Source of the DNA: JADHMP01 sp964386915
GTDB lineage: Bacteria > Bacteroidota > Bacteroidia > Flavobacteriales > Flavobacteriaceae
NCBI GenBank assembly: GCA_964386915.1
Contig: CAYLUQ010000006.1
Coordinates: 56,706-120,705, forward strand
DNA: 64,000 bases
Direction: 5' to 3'
Positions 9,111-17,692 of the stretch are shown piece after piece (positions within the stretch are counted from its first letter, which is position 1; each line of letters begins with the position of its first letter). Below the pieces are notes generated by a model. It saw nothing but the letters and a program-made list of their open reading frames with translations. It was not told the origin of the DNA and did no database searches. The translations under genes and the position numbers were made by a program.

Positions 9111-9862
9111 AAAAGCTGTTGCAATGGTTTCCACGTCCGTTTTTAATCCAAATGAGTTTGTGGTTGCGTCCTTTTTTACGATTTTTCTACAAAGGAAACC
9201 GTTTTATTGATCCCATAGACGGTAGTGGCTATCGTACTTTTTTGCCCTATGGCTATGGTCCCCAATTAAGACCCAATGCTCTTTGCCCTGGCACCCTTTC
9301 TCTAGAAAGACACCGTTTGTTGTGGCTCTATTTGAAACAGCATACTACTTTTTTAAAAGACTCCCTAAAGGTTTTGCACCTAGCCCCTGAACAAGTTTTT
9401 TATCAAAAATTCAAGTCTTTTTCACATTGGCACTACACCACAACTGACCTCCATTCTCCTCTAGCCGACGTAAAAGCAGATATTTGTGCCCTTCCTTTTC
9501 AGGATAATTCCTATGATTTGATTTTGTGCAACCATGTTTTAGAACACATTCCTGATGACCATAAAGCTCTGTCAGAGCTCTATAGGGTGCTCAAAAAAGG
9601 AGGTACGCTCATTGCTCAAGTTCCTTTAGATGAAAATCGAACAACTACTTTTGAAGATAACAGTATTACGGATCCTAAGGAAAGAACAAACGTATTTGGG
9701 CAATATGATCATGTGCGTATTTATGGGCAAGATTTCTATAAACGTCTAGAAAAAGTAGGTTTCCAAACGCTGGCCGTTTCTATTCAAGACCAACTTAAGC
9801 CCCAAGAAATTATCCAATATGCCCTTCCCTCAAAAGAGAAAATTCCGGTGGGGGTAAAATAG
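9107..9862 (+). CDS. Class I SAM-dependent methyltransferase
   Basis: A 251-residue cytoplasmic methyltransferase of the Methyltransf_11 type. SAM-binding motif I is the degenerate VLHLAPEQVF near residue 87. The segment around ADICALPFQDNSYDLILCNHVLEHI (broken here by family motifs II and III) is near residues 120-145, and LYRVLKKGGTLIAQVPL follows. The substrate is unknown. The basic N-terminal 45 residues, containing LRPFLRFFYKGNRF, lie outside the catalytic core. It is coupled to map by an ATGA overlap. Confidence 0.8.
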   Translation: MKKLLQWFPRPFLIQMSLWLRPFLRFFYKGNRFIDPIDGSGYRTFLPYGYGPQLRPNALCPGTLSLERHRLLWLYLKQHTTFLKDSLKVLHLAPEQVFYQKFKSFSHWHYTTTDLHSPLADVKADICALPFQDNSYDLILCNHVLEHIPDDHKALSELYRVLKKGGTLIAQVPLDENRTTTFEDNSITDPKERTNVFGQYDHVRIYGQDFYKRLEKVGFQTLAVSIQDQLKPQEIIQYALPSKEKIPVGVK

Positions 9863-9954
9863 TTGTTGAGATTTAATTCAGCTTTGCACAACAAGCCATA
9901 GCATAAACTGATTAAAAAAAGTTTGTACTTTTAAATAAACCAAATCTTACTCTC

Positions 9955-10107
9955 ATGAATTACATCACAAGAAAACGTTTTTCACTCCTTCAATTTTTAT
10001 TTCTTCTTCTTTTTACTTTGTTCGTTTATGAAACCGTATCCGATTGGGAAGCCAATAAAACTGCTTTTATGGAGGGGTTTAATAGTGTTACGTGCTCCAT
10101 TGACTAG
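9955..10107 (+). CDS. Small single-pass membrane protein, 50 residues
   Basis: An ATG at 9955 opens a 50-codon frame ending at the TAG at 10105-10107. A basic start (MNYITRKRFS) precedes a hydrophobic helix of about 18 residues (LLQFLFLLLFTLFVY), followed by a polar tail with WEANKTAFMEGFN. A TACTTTTA -7 box at 9926-9933 lies at a suitable distance upstream. The tail resembles small uncharacterised proteins that I recall from flavobacteria, but I cannot name a family. It lies between the methyltransferase gene and apbE, in the only gap longer than 300 bases. Confidence 0.55.
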   Translation: MNYITRKRFSLLQFLFLLLFTLFVYETVSDWEANKTAFMEGFNSVTCSID

Positions 10108-10129
10108 CAATTTAAGTTCAAACCTCCCG

Positions 10130-10180
10130 CTAGCGCGCGTTTGCAATGCGTGACTTATCTTTAAAATAGGTAAGCGTTAG
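10130..10180. repeat. Compact GC-rich foldable element (possible REP-like element or structured RNA)
   Basis: The 51 bases can fold as a three-way junction. The outer stem pairs CTAGCG (10130-10135) with CGTTAG (10175-10180). Hairpin one is CGCGTT/AATGCG with a three-base loop (10136-10150), and hairpin two is CTTATCT/AGGTAAG (10154-10174). The helices abut exactly at 135/136 and 174/175. GC content is well above the surroundings. I see no second copy in this window and no U-tract, so it is not an obvious terminator. Confidence 0.35.
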
Positions 10181-10232
10181 AAACCCAGCCAAAGGGAAAA
10201 TCCACTCCACCCAAATAAAAAAAGTAGATTTC

Positions 10233-11234
10233 CTATTCTCTTGGAAAACCTGAAGAAAACACCTCTTCTACAGCTCCCGTTTTGGTTTCAACAATCCAAT
10301 AGGCCTCTACATGGGGTTCTCGTTCAATCAAGGCTTTACTTTCTTCCAAAGGCATGACCATGAGTGCGGTGGCATAGGCATCTGCTTGCATACAAGTGGG
10401 GGCTATAACCGAAGCACTTAAAACTTCAGTAGGAAAAGGATTACCTGTTTTGGGGTTAATAGAATGCACCAATCGTTTACCTGTAGCTTCTTCTATTTTA
10501 AACTTTCTATAATTCCCAGAGGTGGCAATGGCTTTATCTTGTAAAGCAAGGGTTTTTATAAGCGTTTTTTCTTTTTCTCTATTGGGATTTTCTATGGCAA
10601 TGGTCCACCACTTTTGAGAGCGTGGACTCTTTCCTTGGGCAACGAGTTCTCCGCCAATTTCTACCAAATGGTTTTCACTACCCAATTGCTGTAGATAGTA
10701 TGCCAGTTGATCAACCACATAACCTTTGGCTAAGGCATTAAAATCAAAATACAATTGTGGATGTGTTTTCAGAACGGTTTTTTTTGAAGTAATTCGTGTT
10801 TTATTCCAGCCGGTATAGGTCAAAATCTCATCTCTTTGGCTCTCAGAAATAGGCGTATAATCGGTGTCAGGTCCAAAGCCATAGGCATTGACCAAAGCAC
10901 CTACCGTGGGATCAAAATATCCATTGGTTTTTTTCCAAACCTCAGAGGCCATGGCATACACATTTTCAAAATGTTCATCTACCACTAGCAAACTGTCCCC
11001 TCTATTGATTTTACTAATGTCAGAATCGGGTACATAAGTTGACAAGGATTTATTTAACACTTCAAATAGAGAGTCAAGGCCCTTTTGCACCTTTTCGTAT
11101 GAATGCTTAATGGGTGCATATTGCACTGAATAGGAAGTCCCTAAAGCATATCCCTTATGAACAATGGGCGTTGTTTGGGTGGGGGCACAACACCACAGGA
11201 AAAGGGTAACAATAAAAAACAAAAACTTATTCAT
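10233..11234 (-). CDS. apbE: FAD:protein FMN transferase, lipoprotein
   Basis: A 333-residue periplasmic flavin transferase that links FMN to threonines of NqrB and NqrC, whose genes lie upstream. The ATG at 11234 starts a lipoprotein signal (MNKFLFFIVTLFLWCC); the frame is open to 11321, but that extension lies inside the preceding gene. Family landmarks are GYALGTSYSV, FNALAKGYVVDQLA, VEIGGELVAQGKS, IATSGNYRKF, HSINPKTG and ADAYATALMVM near the end (metal-binding Asp and Thr region). It overlaps the 122-residue gene by eight bases. Confidence 0.95.
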   Translation of the reverse strand: MNKFLFFIVTLFLWCCAPTQTTPIVHKGYALGTSYSVQYAPIKHSYEKVQKGLDSLFEVLNKSLSTYVPDSDISKINRGDSLLVVDEHFENVYAMASEVWKKTNGYFDPTVGALVNAYGFGPDTDYTPISESQRDEILTYTGWNKTRITSKKTVLKTHPQLYFDFNALAKGYVVDQLAYYLQQLGSENHLVEIGGELVAQGKSPRSQKWWTIAIENPNREKEKTLIKTLALQDKAIATSGNYRKFKIEEATGKRLVHSINPKTGNPFPTEVLSASVIAPTCMQADAYATALMVMPLEESKALIEREPHVEAYWIVETKTGAVEEVFSSGFPRE

Positions 11235-11595
11235 GAGCGCTAATTTCTTGAAGTCCCTGAAAATTGATGGCATAAGGCTCGCCCTTTTGGGGTGGTTTTT
11301 CGTAATTATAAGCCGAGGCAAATCCTACCCCCGCATAATATGTATGGGCATTAAAGGTAGCGGCATGGGCACGCATTTTTTCCATAAAAACAGTATCATA
11401 TTCAGTGGGATTCTGAGGATATGGCACCGCACGAACCACCACAAAATGGAGCTTTTTATTTTTGAGACATACAAATTGCGGATCTTTTTTTAGTTGGGAA
11501 TTAACCGTCATAAATTCAAAACCATCTTCTTCCAACTGTTGCCCCACCGTGGTCATGGCCAATTGATGTAGTTCCTTTTCCGATAATGTGTTCAT
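11227..11595 (-). CDS. Conserved nqr/apbE-linked small protein
   Basis: A 122-residue soluble protein with no signal or membrane segment. It starts MNTLSEKELHQLAMTTVGQ and contains FVCLKNKKLHFVVVRAV followed by YAGVGFASA. Homologues in flavobacteria are, to my knowledge, often labelled NQR subunit F although they have no ferredoxin or flavin motifs; that label is misleading because the real NqrF is the neighbour. Its place between nqrF and apbE suggests a role in NQR assembly or maturation, which is inference. It lies downstream of a terminator and shares eight bases with apbE. Confidence 0.75.
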   Translation of the reverse strand: MNTLSEKELHQLAMTTVGQQLEEDGFEFMTVNSQLKKDPQFVCLKNKKLHFVVVRAVPYPQNPTEYDTVFMEKMRAHAATFNAHTYYAGVGFASAYNYEKPPQKGEPYAINFQGLQEISAHE

Positions 11596-11610
11596 ATCTA
11601 AAGCTCAAAT

Positions 11611-11634
11611 AAAAAAAGAGGCCGTAGCCTCTTT
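11611..11634 (-). terminator. Intrinsic terminator of the nqr operon
   Basis: On the minus strand an eight-base perfect stem AAAGAGGC/GCCTCTTT with a four-base loop runs straight into a T-tract (11611-11617 read as T). It lies just after the nqrF stop. The other side is also A/T-rich, so the hairpin may work in both directions. Read-through would be needed for nqr transcripts to reach apbE. Confidence 0.8.
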
Positions 11635-11640
11635 GTTTTT

Positions 11641-12936
11641 TTACCCACCAAAATCATCAAAGCGAATATTTTCGGGTGGTACACCAAAGTCATCGGCCAT
11701 TTTTTCAACGGCTTGGTTCATGAGTGGTGGCCCGCAGAAATAGACTTCAATATCTTCAGGCGAATCATGGTTGGACAAATAATTATCGATTACCACTTGG
11801 TGCACAAAGCCCACAAAACCATCACCAGCACCCTCTAAACCATCTTTTTCTTTCCAGTTGTCTTCTTCAAGCGGTTCAGAAAGGGCAATGTAGAATTTAA
11901 AATTAGGAAAGTCTTTTTCTAAGGCTCTAAAGTGGTCGGTGTAGAACAATTCTCGTTTAGAACGGCCTCCATACCAAAAGGTCACTTTTCGTCCAGTTTT
12001 GAGCGTACGGAATAAATGGTAGAGGTGCGAACGCATCGGTGCCATTCCAGCTCCACCGCCCACATAAAGCATTTCGGCTTCAGACTCGTTAATGAAAAAT
12101 TCACCAAAGGGTCCAGATATAGTTACTTTATCGCCTGGCTTTTTAGAAAAAATATAGGATGAAGCAATACCCGGATTGACATCCATCCAGCCGTTTTTGG
12201 CACGATCCCAGGGTGGAGTAGCAATCCTAACATTCAGCATTATTTCTTTACCCTCTGCCGGATAAGAGGCCATGGAATAGGCACGTTCTACCAGCTCTGA
12301 ATTTTTCATTTTTAAATCCCAAAGGCCAAATTTGTCCCATTCTAATTTAAACTTGTCTTCTTCCTTAGGGTGCTCTTCGGGGTGGGCACTGATGTCAATG
12401 TCTTTATAGTCTACTTCGCATTTAGGAATTTCAATTTGAATATAGCCTCCGGCTTTATAGTCCATGGCTTCTGGAATTTCTACCACAAACTCTTTGATAA
12501 AGGAAGCCACGTTCCAGTTGCGCACCACAGTAGCCTCGTATTTTTTGATGCCAAAAACTTCTTCAGGCACCTGAATCACCATGTCTTGTTTTACTTTTAC
12601 TTGGCAGCCTAAACGCCAACCCTCTGCAATTTCTTTTCGGGAAAAATGAGGTTTTTCAGTGGGTAAAATTTCACCTCCACCTTCTAGTACTTGGCATTTA
12701 CATTGGATGCAAGTTCCCCCTCCCCCACAGGCAGAAGGTAAAAATATTTTGTTATTTCCAAGGGTATTCAAAAGCGTACCTCCGGAAGAAACATCTACAT
12801 TGTTATCTCCATTGATCAATAAGGAAACTGGGCCAGAAGGCAACAATTTGGCCTTGGCACCTAGCAGCATACCCACCAATGCAAAGGTGATGATTAAAAA
12901 AACAACAACACTCGCTATAATTACAGTCAAATCCAT
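11641..12936 (-). CDS. nqrF: Na+-translocating NADH:quinone reductase subunit F
   Basis: A 431-residue electron-input subunit that oxidises NADH and passes electrons via FAD to a 2Fe-2S centre. One N-terminal membrane helix (residues 4-26) is followed by a ferredoxin domain with cluster ligands C70, C76, C79 and C111. The FAD motif RAYSMASYP, the NAD-binding GGGAGMAPMRSH and the C-terminal FCGPPLMNQAV follow in order. It is about 20 residues longer than the Vibrio protein because of an acidic insertion near residue 190. It is the last gene of the operon before the terminator. Confidence 0.98.
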   Translation of the reverse strand: MDLTVIIASVVVFLIITFALVGMLLGAKAKLLPSGPVSLLINGDNNVDVSSGGTLLNTLGNNKIFLPSACGGGGTCIQCKCQVLEGGGEILPTEKPHFSRKEIAEGWRLGCQVKVKQDMVIQVPEEVFGIKKYEATVVRNWNVASFIKEFVVEIPEAMDYKAGGYIQIEIPKCEVDYKDIDISAHPEEHPKEEDKFKLEWDKFGLWDLKMKNSELVERAYSMASYPAEGKEIMLNVRIATPPWDRAKNGWMDVNPGIASSYIFSKKPGDKVTISGPFGEFFINESEAEMLYVGGGAGMAPMRSHLYHLFRTLKTGRKVTFWYGGRSKRELFYTDHFRALEKDFPNFKFYIALSEPLEEDNWKEKDGLEGAGDGFVGFVHQVVIDNYLSNHDSPEDIEVYFCGPPLMNQAVEKMADDFGVPPENIRFDDFGG

Positions 12937-12943
12937 TTTATAC

Positions 12944-13561
12944 TTATAATTTAATCCCCATAAAACTCATAAATCCAATCGCCATTAATCCAGTAATAAT
13001 GAAGGTAATGCCCAATCCACGTAAGGGAGCCGGCACGTTGGAATAGGTAATTTTTTCTCGGATGGCTGCAATGGCTAAAATGGCCAATAGCCATCCAATG
13101 CCAGAACCCAATCCATAAACAGCAGCCTCGCTAATGCCGCCAAAATCTTTTTGTTGCATGAAAAGTGATCCTCCTAAAATGGCACAGTTTACCGCAATTA
13201 GGGGCAGGAAAATTCCGAGTGCCCCATAAAGCGCTGGAGCAAATTTTTCAACAACCATTTCTACCAATTGCACCATGGAGGCAATCACAGCAATAAACAT
13301 GATGAAACTTAAAAAACTTAAGTCTACAGTAGCATAATCTGCTCCTAACCAAGTTAAGGCACCTGGTCGCAATAGATAAGAGTCGAGTAGAAAGTTAATG
13401 GGGACGGTGATAGCCAATACAAAGATAACGGCCAAACCTAATCCCACCGCTGTTTTTACAGTTTTGGAGACAGCCAAATAAGAACACATCCCCAAGAAAT
13501 AAGCAAAAATCATATTTTCTATGAAAATGCTTTTAACAAATAAATTTACATATGCTTCCAT
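12944..13561 (-). CDS. nqrE: Na+-translocating NADH:quinone reductase subunit E
   Basis: A 205-residue integral membrane subunit with six predicted helices, related to NqrD and RnfA. The start MEAYVNLFVKSIFIENMIF and the central AVNCAILGGSLF (with a membrane cysteine that helps ligate the intramembrane Fe centre between NqrD and NqrE) are typical. It lies 12 bases after nqrD and 7 bases before nqrF. Confidence 0.97.
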   Translation of the reverse strand: MEAYVNLFVKSIFIENMIFAYFLGMCSYLAVSKTVKTAVGLGLAVIFVLAITVPINFLLDSYLLRPGALTWLGADYATVDLSFLSFIMFIAVIASMVQLVEMVVEKFAPALYGALGIFLPLIAVNCAILGGSLFMQQKDFGGISEAAVYGLGSGIGWLLAILAIAAIREKITYSNVPAPLRGLGITFIITGLMAIGFMSFMGIKL

Positions 13562-13573
13562 TTGGTGTTCCCC

Positions 13574-14263
13574 TTAATTTTTTTCAATTAGTTTTCTGTT
13601 TCTTGCGCGTTGCAGCCAAATGATGAGTCCCACCGTGATCAATGCCATGGGTGAGAGCAACATCAAACCGTTGTTTTCATAGCCCATTTCATAGAGCGCA
13701 TCTGGAATTACTTGAAAGCCAAAAAGTTTTCCTGAACCTAAAAGTTCTCTGAAAAAGGCAACCAAAATGAGTAGAACACCATAACCGGCCGCATTTCCAA
13801 TTCCATCTAAAAAAGATTTCCAAACACCATTGCCTAAGGCAAAGGCTTCTAATCTTCCCATTACAATACAGTTGGTGATAATTAAACCAATAAAAATGGA
13901 AAGTTCCTTACTCACGTCATAGGCATAGGCGCGAAGAATTTGATCTACCAAAATCACCATGGCGGCCACAACCACCAATTGCACAATGATACGAATTCGA
14001 TTGGGAATCAAATTGCGTAAGAGTGATATGATCACGTTACTAGCTGCCATAACGGCCATTACTGAAATACTCATCACCACTGCGGGTTTGAGTTGCACGG
14101 TGATGGCCAAAGCAGAGCAAATGCCCAACACTTGAACGGTGATGGGGTTGTTGTCATCTAGGGGGTCGGATAATAACTTCCGATTTTTTTTAGACAATAA
14201 AGGTTCTCCCTCCTTATTGAGGAAGAAGATAACGGGCTTTCGGTTTCCTTTTGTTGTGCTCAT
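13574..14263 (-). CDS. nqrD: Na+-translocating NADH:quinone reductase subunit D
   Basis: A 229-residue membrane subunit with six predicted helices. The N-terminal extension of about 20 residues before LLSKKNRKLLSDPLDDNNP is longer than in Vibrio. LGICSALAITVQ and GLIITNCIVMGRLEAFA carry the membrane cysteines of the iron site. It is paralogous to nqrE, with which it forms the Na+-pathway core. Spacing to nqrC is 4 bases. Confidence 0.97.
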   Translation of the reverse strand: MSTTKGNRKPVIFFLNKEGEPLLSKKNRKLLSDPLDDNNPITVQVLGICSALAITVQLKPAVVMSISVMAVMAASNVIISLLRNLIPNRIRIIVQLVVVAAMVILVDQILRAYAYDVSKELSIFIGLIITNCIVMGRLEAFALGNGVWKSFLDGIGNAAGYGVLLILVAFFRELLGSGKLFGFQVIPDALYEMGYENNGLMLLSPMALITVGLIIWLQRARNRKLIEKN

Positions 14264-14267
14264 ATAA

Positions 14268-14996
14268 TTAGTTTAAAGCCATTGAAGGGCGTTGGTTTTG
14301 AAAATAGGGCATATAGTGGGTGAGCCGTTCAATGATCATATCGGTAACACCATCACCGGTAATGGTGGCCCCAGAAATGGCATCTACTTCGTGATCTTCT
14401 TTATCCATTCCATTGGGATCGTTATTGGTTTTAGAAACCGCAATGCCTTTCAAGCTGCCATCTTGTGCTAGGATTTTTTCTCCTATAAAGCGGTCTTGGA
14501 ACCATTTTTGTGTGATTTCGGCTCCCAATCCGGCAGTTTCACCTTTGTGGTCAAATACAGCACCTTTAATGGTGTTGTTGTCTTCTTGAAGAGCGATATA
14601 GCCCCAAATTGCATCCCACAATCCTGCTCCTCGAAGCGGCACAATGTAGAAGGTTTCTTCAGCTACTTTAGCCACATAAAGAGGAAAACGTTGTTCGCTA
14701 ATTCCCTTTTTAAGTTCGGTATTCAACTTCACTTCAAAAGCGTTTACGGTAGCGTCTACACTACCATCATTTTTAAGGGCTAGTTCTTCTACTACATATT
14801 GCTTGTAGAGTCCTTCTGCTTTCTCTCGGTCTGTTTCAATGCCAATGGTTGCTAAAATGTTTTGCATTTTTTCTAAGCGCACATTTTCGGCTTGTAAATC
14901 TTTTAAAGAAGTGGCCGTGAAGGCTAAGACAGAAGCCACAACAAAAACCATTACGGCGGCAAAAATAAACGTGTATAAATTACTGTCTCGGTTCAT
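14268..14996 (-). CDS. nqrC: Na+-translocating NADH:quinone reductase subunit C
   Basis: A 242-residue subunit with one N-terminal membrane helix (residues 9-29) and a periplasmic FMN-binding domain. The flavinylation site is the threonine at about 211 in DAISGATIT, the motif used by ApbE. GLWDAIWGYIAL and KGETAGLGAEI are conserved family segments. Three bases separate it from nqrB. Confidence 0.97.
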   Translation of the reverse strand: MNRDSNLYTFIFAAVMVFVVASVLAFTATSLKDLQAENVRLEKMQNILATIGIETDREKAEGLYKQYVVEELALKNDGSVDATVNAFEVKLNTELKKGISEQRFPLYVAKVAEETFYIVPLRGAGLWDAIWGYIALQEDNNTIKGAVFDHKGETAGLGAEITQKWFQDRFIGEKILAQDGSLKGIAVSKTNNDPNGMDKEDHEVDAISGATITGDGVTDMIIERLTHYMPYFQNQRPSMALN

Positions 14997-14999
14997 AAT

Positions 15000-16163
15000 T
15001 TAGGCGGTTTTCAAATTTTCTTCCTTGGCTAGCCAACGTTTCTTTCTTTTATTGATATTGGCATTGACCACATAGTGATCAATGGTGGGGGCAAATACGT
15101 TCATGAGTAGAATGGCAAGCATCACTCCTTCCGGATAGGCCGGATTAAACACGCGAATCATAATACAAAAGATACCTACTAGAATACCATAAATCCATTT
15201 CCCCTTAGTTGTTTGTGCTGCCGATACTGGATCTGTGGCCATAAACACAATGCCAAACGCAAAGCCTCCCACTACTAAATGATTGAGCCATGAAAAGGAC
15301 ATTAGAGCATTGGCACTCCACAAATTGAACAAAAAGCCCATAAAAGCGGCACCGAGAACACCTCCTGCCATAATACGCCAACTTCCTATGCCAGTTGCAA
15401 TTAAAATTAGGGCACCAACAACAATCCAAAGGGTTGATGTTTCGGCAATAGAGCCCGGAATAGCGCCTTCAAACATTTCGAAAAAGGAATAATTTGGACT
15501 ACCACCTGCAGCTAATGTTCCTAAAATAGTTTCACCAGAAATACCGTCTACACTAGAGGCTTCGGAGACCCAAACCTTATTCCCTGACATATAGGTAGGA
15601 TAAGCAAAAAACGCAAAGGCTCGTGCCGTGAGGGCGGGATTTAAAATATTCATTCCAGTTCCACCAAAGGCTTCTTTAGCTATCAATACAGCAAAGGCCA
15701 CAGAAATGGCTACCATCCAAAGTGGAATATCTACAGGCATAATCATGGGAATGAGTAATCCGGTGACCAAGTAGCCTTCGTTTACTTCATGCCCGCGATA
15801 GACTGCAAAAGCAAATTCTATTGAAAGACCCACCACATAGGAAACTATGATCATGGGCACAATTTTCCACGCGCCATGCAAGAAGGCATCTAAAAAGGTA
15901 AAATCAACTCCTAGCTGACTAAAATGCTGGTATCCGGTGTTGTATATCCCATAAGCTAGAGCGGGTAAAAGCGCTAAAATAACGGTTACCATAGTTCGCT
16001 TTAAATCTACCGCATCTCTAATATGAGCTCCTTTGTGGGTGGTGTGTTTGGGCACAAATAAAAAGGTTTCAAAGGCGTTGATTGCAGGGGCAAAACGTTC
16101 CAACTTCTGTCCTTTTTCAAAGGGTCTTTTTAATTTGTCAAATTGTTTTCTGATAGCATTCAT
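15000..16163 (-). CDS. nqrB: Na+-translocating NADH:quinone reductase subunit B
   Basis: A 387-residue, roughly ten-helix membrane subunit holding a covalent FMN and riboflavin and forming part of the Na+ channel. The flavinylated threonine is about T212 in DGISGETIL. EAFGGTGMNILNPALTARAF and FMATDPVSAAQTTKGKW are conserved segments. It shows the usual NqrB/RnfD architecture. Nqr rather than Rnf identity follows from the whole operon, nqrA included. Confidence 0.97.
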   Translation of the reverse strand: MNAIRKQFDKLKRPFEKGQKLERFAPAINAFETFLFVPKHTTHKGAHIRDAVDLKRTMVTVILALLPALAYGIYNTGYQHFSQLGVDFTFLDAFLHGAWKIVPMIIVSYVVGLSIEFAFAVYRGHEVNEGYLVTGLLIPMIMPVDIPLWMVAISVAFAVLIAKEAFGGTGMNILNPALTARAFAFFAYPTYMSGNKVWVSEASSVDGISGETILGTLAAGGSPNYSFFEMFEGAIPGSIAETSTLWIVVGALILIATGIGSWRIMAGGVLGAAFMGFLFNLWSANALMSFSWLNHLVVGGFAFGIVFMATDPVSAAQTTKGKWIYGILVGIFCIMIRVFNPAYPEGVMLAILLMNVFAPTIDHYVVNANINKRKKRWLAKEENLKTA

Positions 16164-16175
16164 ACACTCTTTTTT

Positions 16176-17534
16176 TTATCCTACTTCCTTAATCATTAAT
16201 GCAATTGCGTCTCGAATAATTTGTTGGGCTTCAATTTTGGAGGTGTTGGCAAAATCAATTAAACCAAAATCTTCTGGCACCACTTCATAAATACCTAGGG
16301 CCTCCATTTTCTCAATGTCTTCTGCCAAACAAGCTTTGAGAAGCTGCATAGGATAGAGTTCCATAGGCATTAATTTTTCCATTTCGCCGGTGACCACAAG
16401 GGCACGTTCTTCTCCATTAAGGTTGGTATTTACCTCATAGCCCTTACTGCCTAACAACCATGAAAAAGAGGTTTTGGAAAGACTGGGAATGGCGTTGTCT
16501 ACAAAAGGCAACCAGCCAAACATTCTGTATTGGTTCCCCTCAGGAATAACGGAAAGCAAATTGTTCAAATAGCCCAAATGGCCCTCCTGATGGGTGGTGG
16601 TGCCTGTAAAAACATCGCCGTTGATTATTCTAACATTATCCGATTGCAAAGCCACTCTTTCTATGAGCGGGGCCACCTCAGCTCCAATGGTGGTGGCTAT
16701 ATATAGTGGATTATCCAACACATTTCCAGCAACAGCAACGGTACGGTTGGCGGCAAAGCTTTTTTCGGTAAAAAGCGTTCCAATATTCGCCACATCTTCT
16801 GGACGCACTACCCATACTTTTTCATTGGGGTTAAGCGGGTCTAATTTATGAATGTGCACACTCACGTTACCGGCCGGGTGAGGACCATCAATGGTGTAGA
16901 GACTGCAATTTTCAAGCGACTCATAATCTTGCTTTTCAAAAACCGAAATACCAAGATTCACTGGCTGTTCCATCAATTTTGCAAGTACGTTTAAACCAGC
17001 TTGAAAAGCATCTTTTTTGTTTTTTAGAATAAAACCATAATCAACTTGCAGCGGGGCGGTGTTGACCATAGAAACATAAAGCGCTTTGGGCTTGGCTTTT
17101 GGATCGGCAATCACGCCATAGGGGCGTTGCTCTATAAAAGACCACGCACCACTTTTTAGCAAGATGGCTTTAATGTCTTCAGCCGTAAGGGAATTTAAAT
17201 TGCCAAACTCGAGCTTTTCTGCCTCTTGTTTTGCCGCTCCCTTAATGATAATTTTTTCTATTTTTCGTTTGGGCCCCCGAACAATCTGATCAACAGTTCC
17301 CGCAACAGGAGAAACAACTTGAATCTCTGGATTTTCTTTGCTGTATAAAACTGGAGTACCTCGTTTGACTGCATCGCCTTCTTTCACAAATAATTTTGGA
17401 ATAAGGTTGAAAAAGTCGTCGGGGTGAATGGCAAAGGTATTGGAGTGAGGGGCGTTTGCTAAGATTTTCTCTGCTTCCCCTTTGATTTTAATGTTGGCGC
17501 CTCGTCTTGTTCGAATGCCTTTTGTGTGATTCAT
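16176..17534 (-). CDS. nqrA: Na+-translocating NADH:quinone reductase subunit A
   Basis: A 452-residue cytoplasmic subunit, first gene of nqrABCDEF. The RnfC-like N-terminal domain includes IHPDDFFNLIPKLFVKEGD and the barrel-sandwich segment VVSPVAGTVDQIVRG. The middle carries GPHPAGNVSVHIHKLDP, typical of NqrA. The frame is open to 17576, but the ATG at 17534 is chosen because the family begins near this point and a predicted -7 box (17556-17563) would put transcription start downstream of 17576. nqrB follows after 12 bases. Confidence 0.96.
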   Translation of the reverse strand: MNHTKGIRTRRGANIKIKGEAEKILANAPHSNTFAIHPDDFFNLIPKLFVKEGDAVKRGTPVLYSKENPEIQVVSPVAGTVDQIVRGPKRKIEKIIIKGAAKQEAEKLEFGNLNSLTAEDIKAILLKSGAWSFIEQRPYGVIADPKAKPKALYVSMVNTAPLQVDYGFILKNKKDAFQAGLNVLAKLMEQPVNLGISVFEKQDYESLENCSLYTIDGPHPAGNVSVHIHKLDPLNPNEKVWVVRPEDVANIGTLFTEKSFAANRTVAVAGNVLDNPLYIATTIGAEVAPLIERVALQSDNVRIINGDVFTGTTTHQEGHLGYLNNLLSVIPEGNQYRMFGWLPFVDNAIPSLSKTSFSWLLGSKGYEVNTNLNGEERALVVTGEMEKLMPMELYPMQLLKACLAEDIEKMEALGIYEVVPEDFGLIDFANTSKIEAQQIIRDAIALMIKEVG

Positions 17535-17555
17535 CAAAATAATTCTAAAACCGCA

Positions 17556-17563
17556 CAAATGTA
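17556..17563 (-). promoter_or_regulatory. -7 box (TACATTTG) of the nqr operon
   Basis: On the minus strand TACATTTG matches the Bacteroidota -7 element and would start transcription about 15 bases before the nqrA ATG. A CTG stands where the upstream TTG would be expected, with a 17-base spacer, so the -33 box is weak. Confidence 0.45.
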
Positions 17564-17692
17564 CTAATAAACCCACTTTTCAGTAAACTATTTTAGGGGT
17601 AAAAATCTTTATTTATATTTATTCTAAATAGCTGTTTAACTTTTTAATTTTATACCAATTTGACTGATGTTTACGTTAGTGAGTGTAGCACG

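Noticed and set aside
9863..9954. Gene or RNA upstream of the small membrane protein
   Set aside because: Only stops in all frames and a weak TTGTTG/CAACAA pairing. Apart from the promoter-like box at 9926-9933 I see nothing.
11235..11321. N-terminal extension of apbE
   Set aside because: It lies inside the upstream gene and would bury the lipoprotein signal peptide that starts at 11234.
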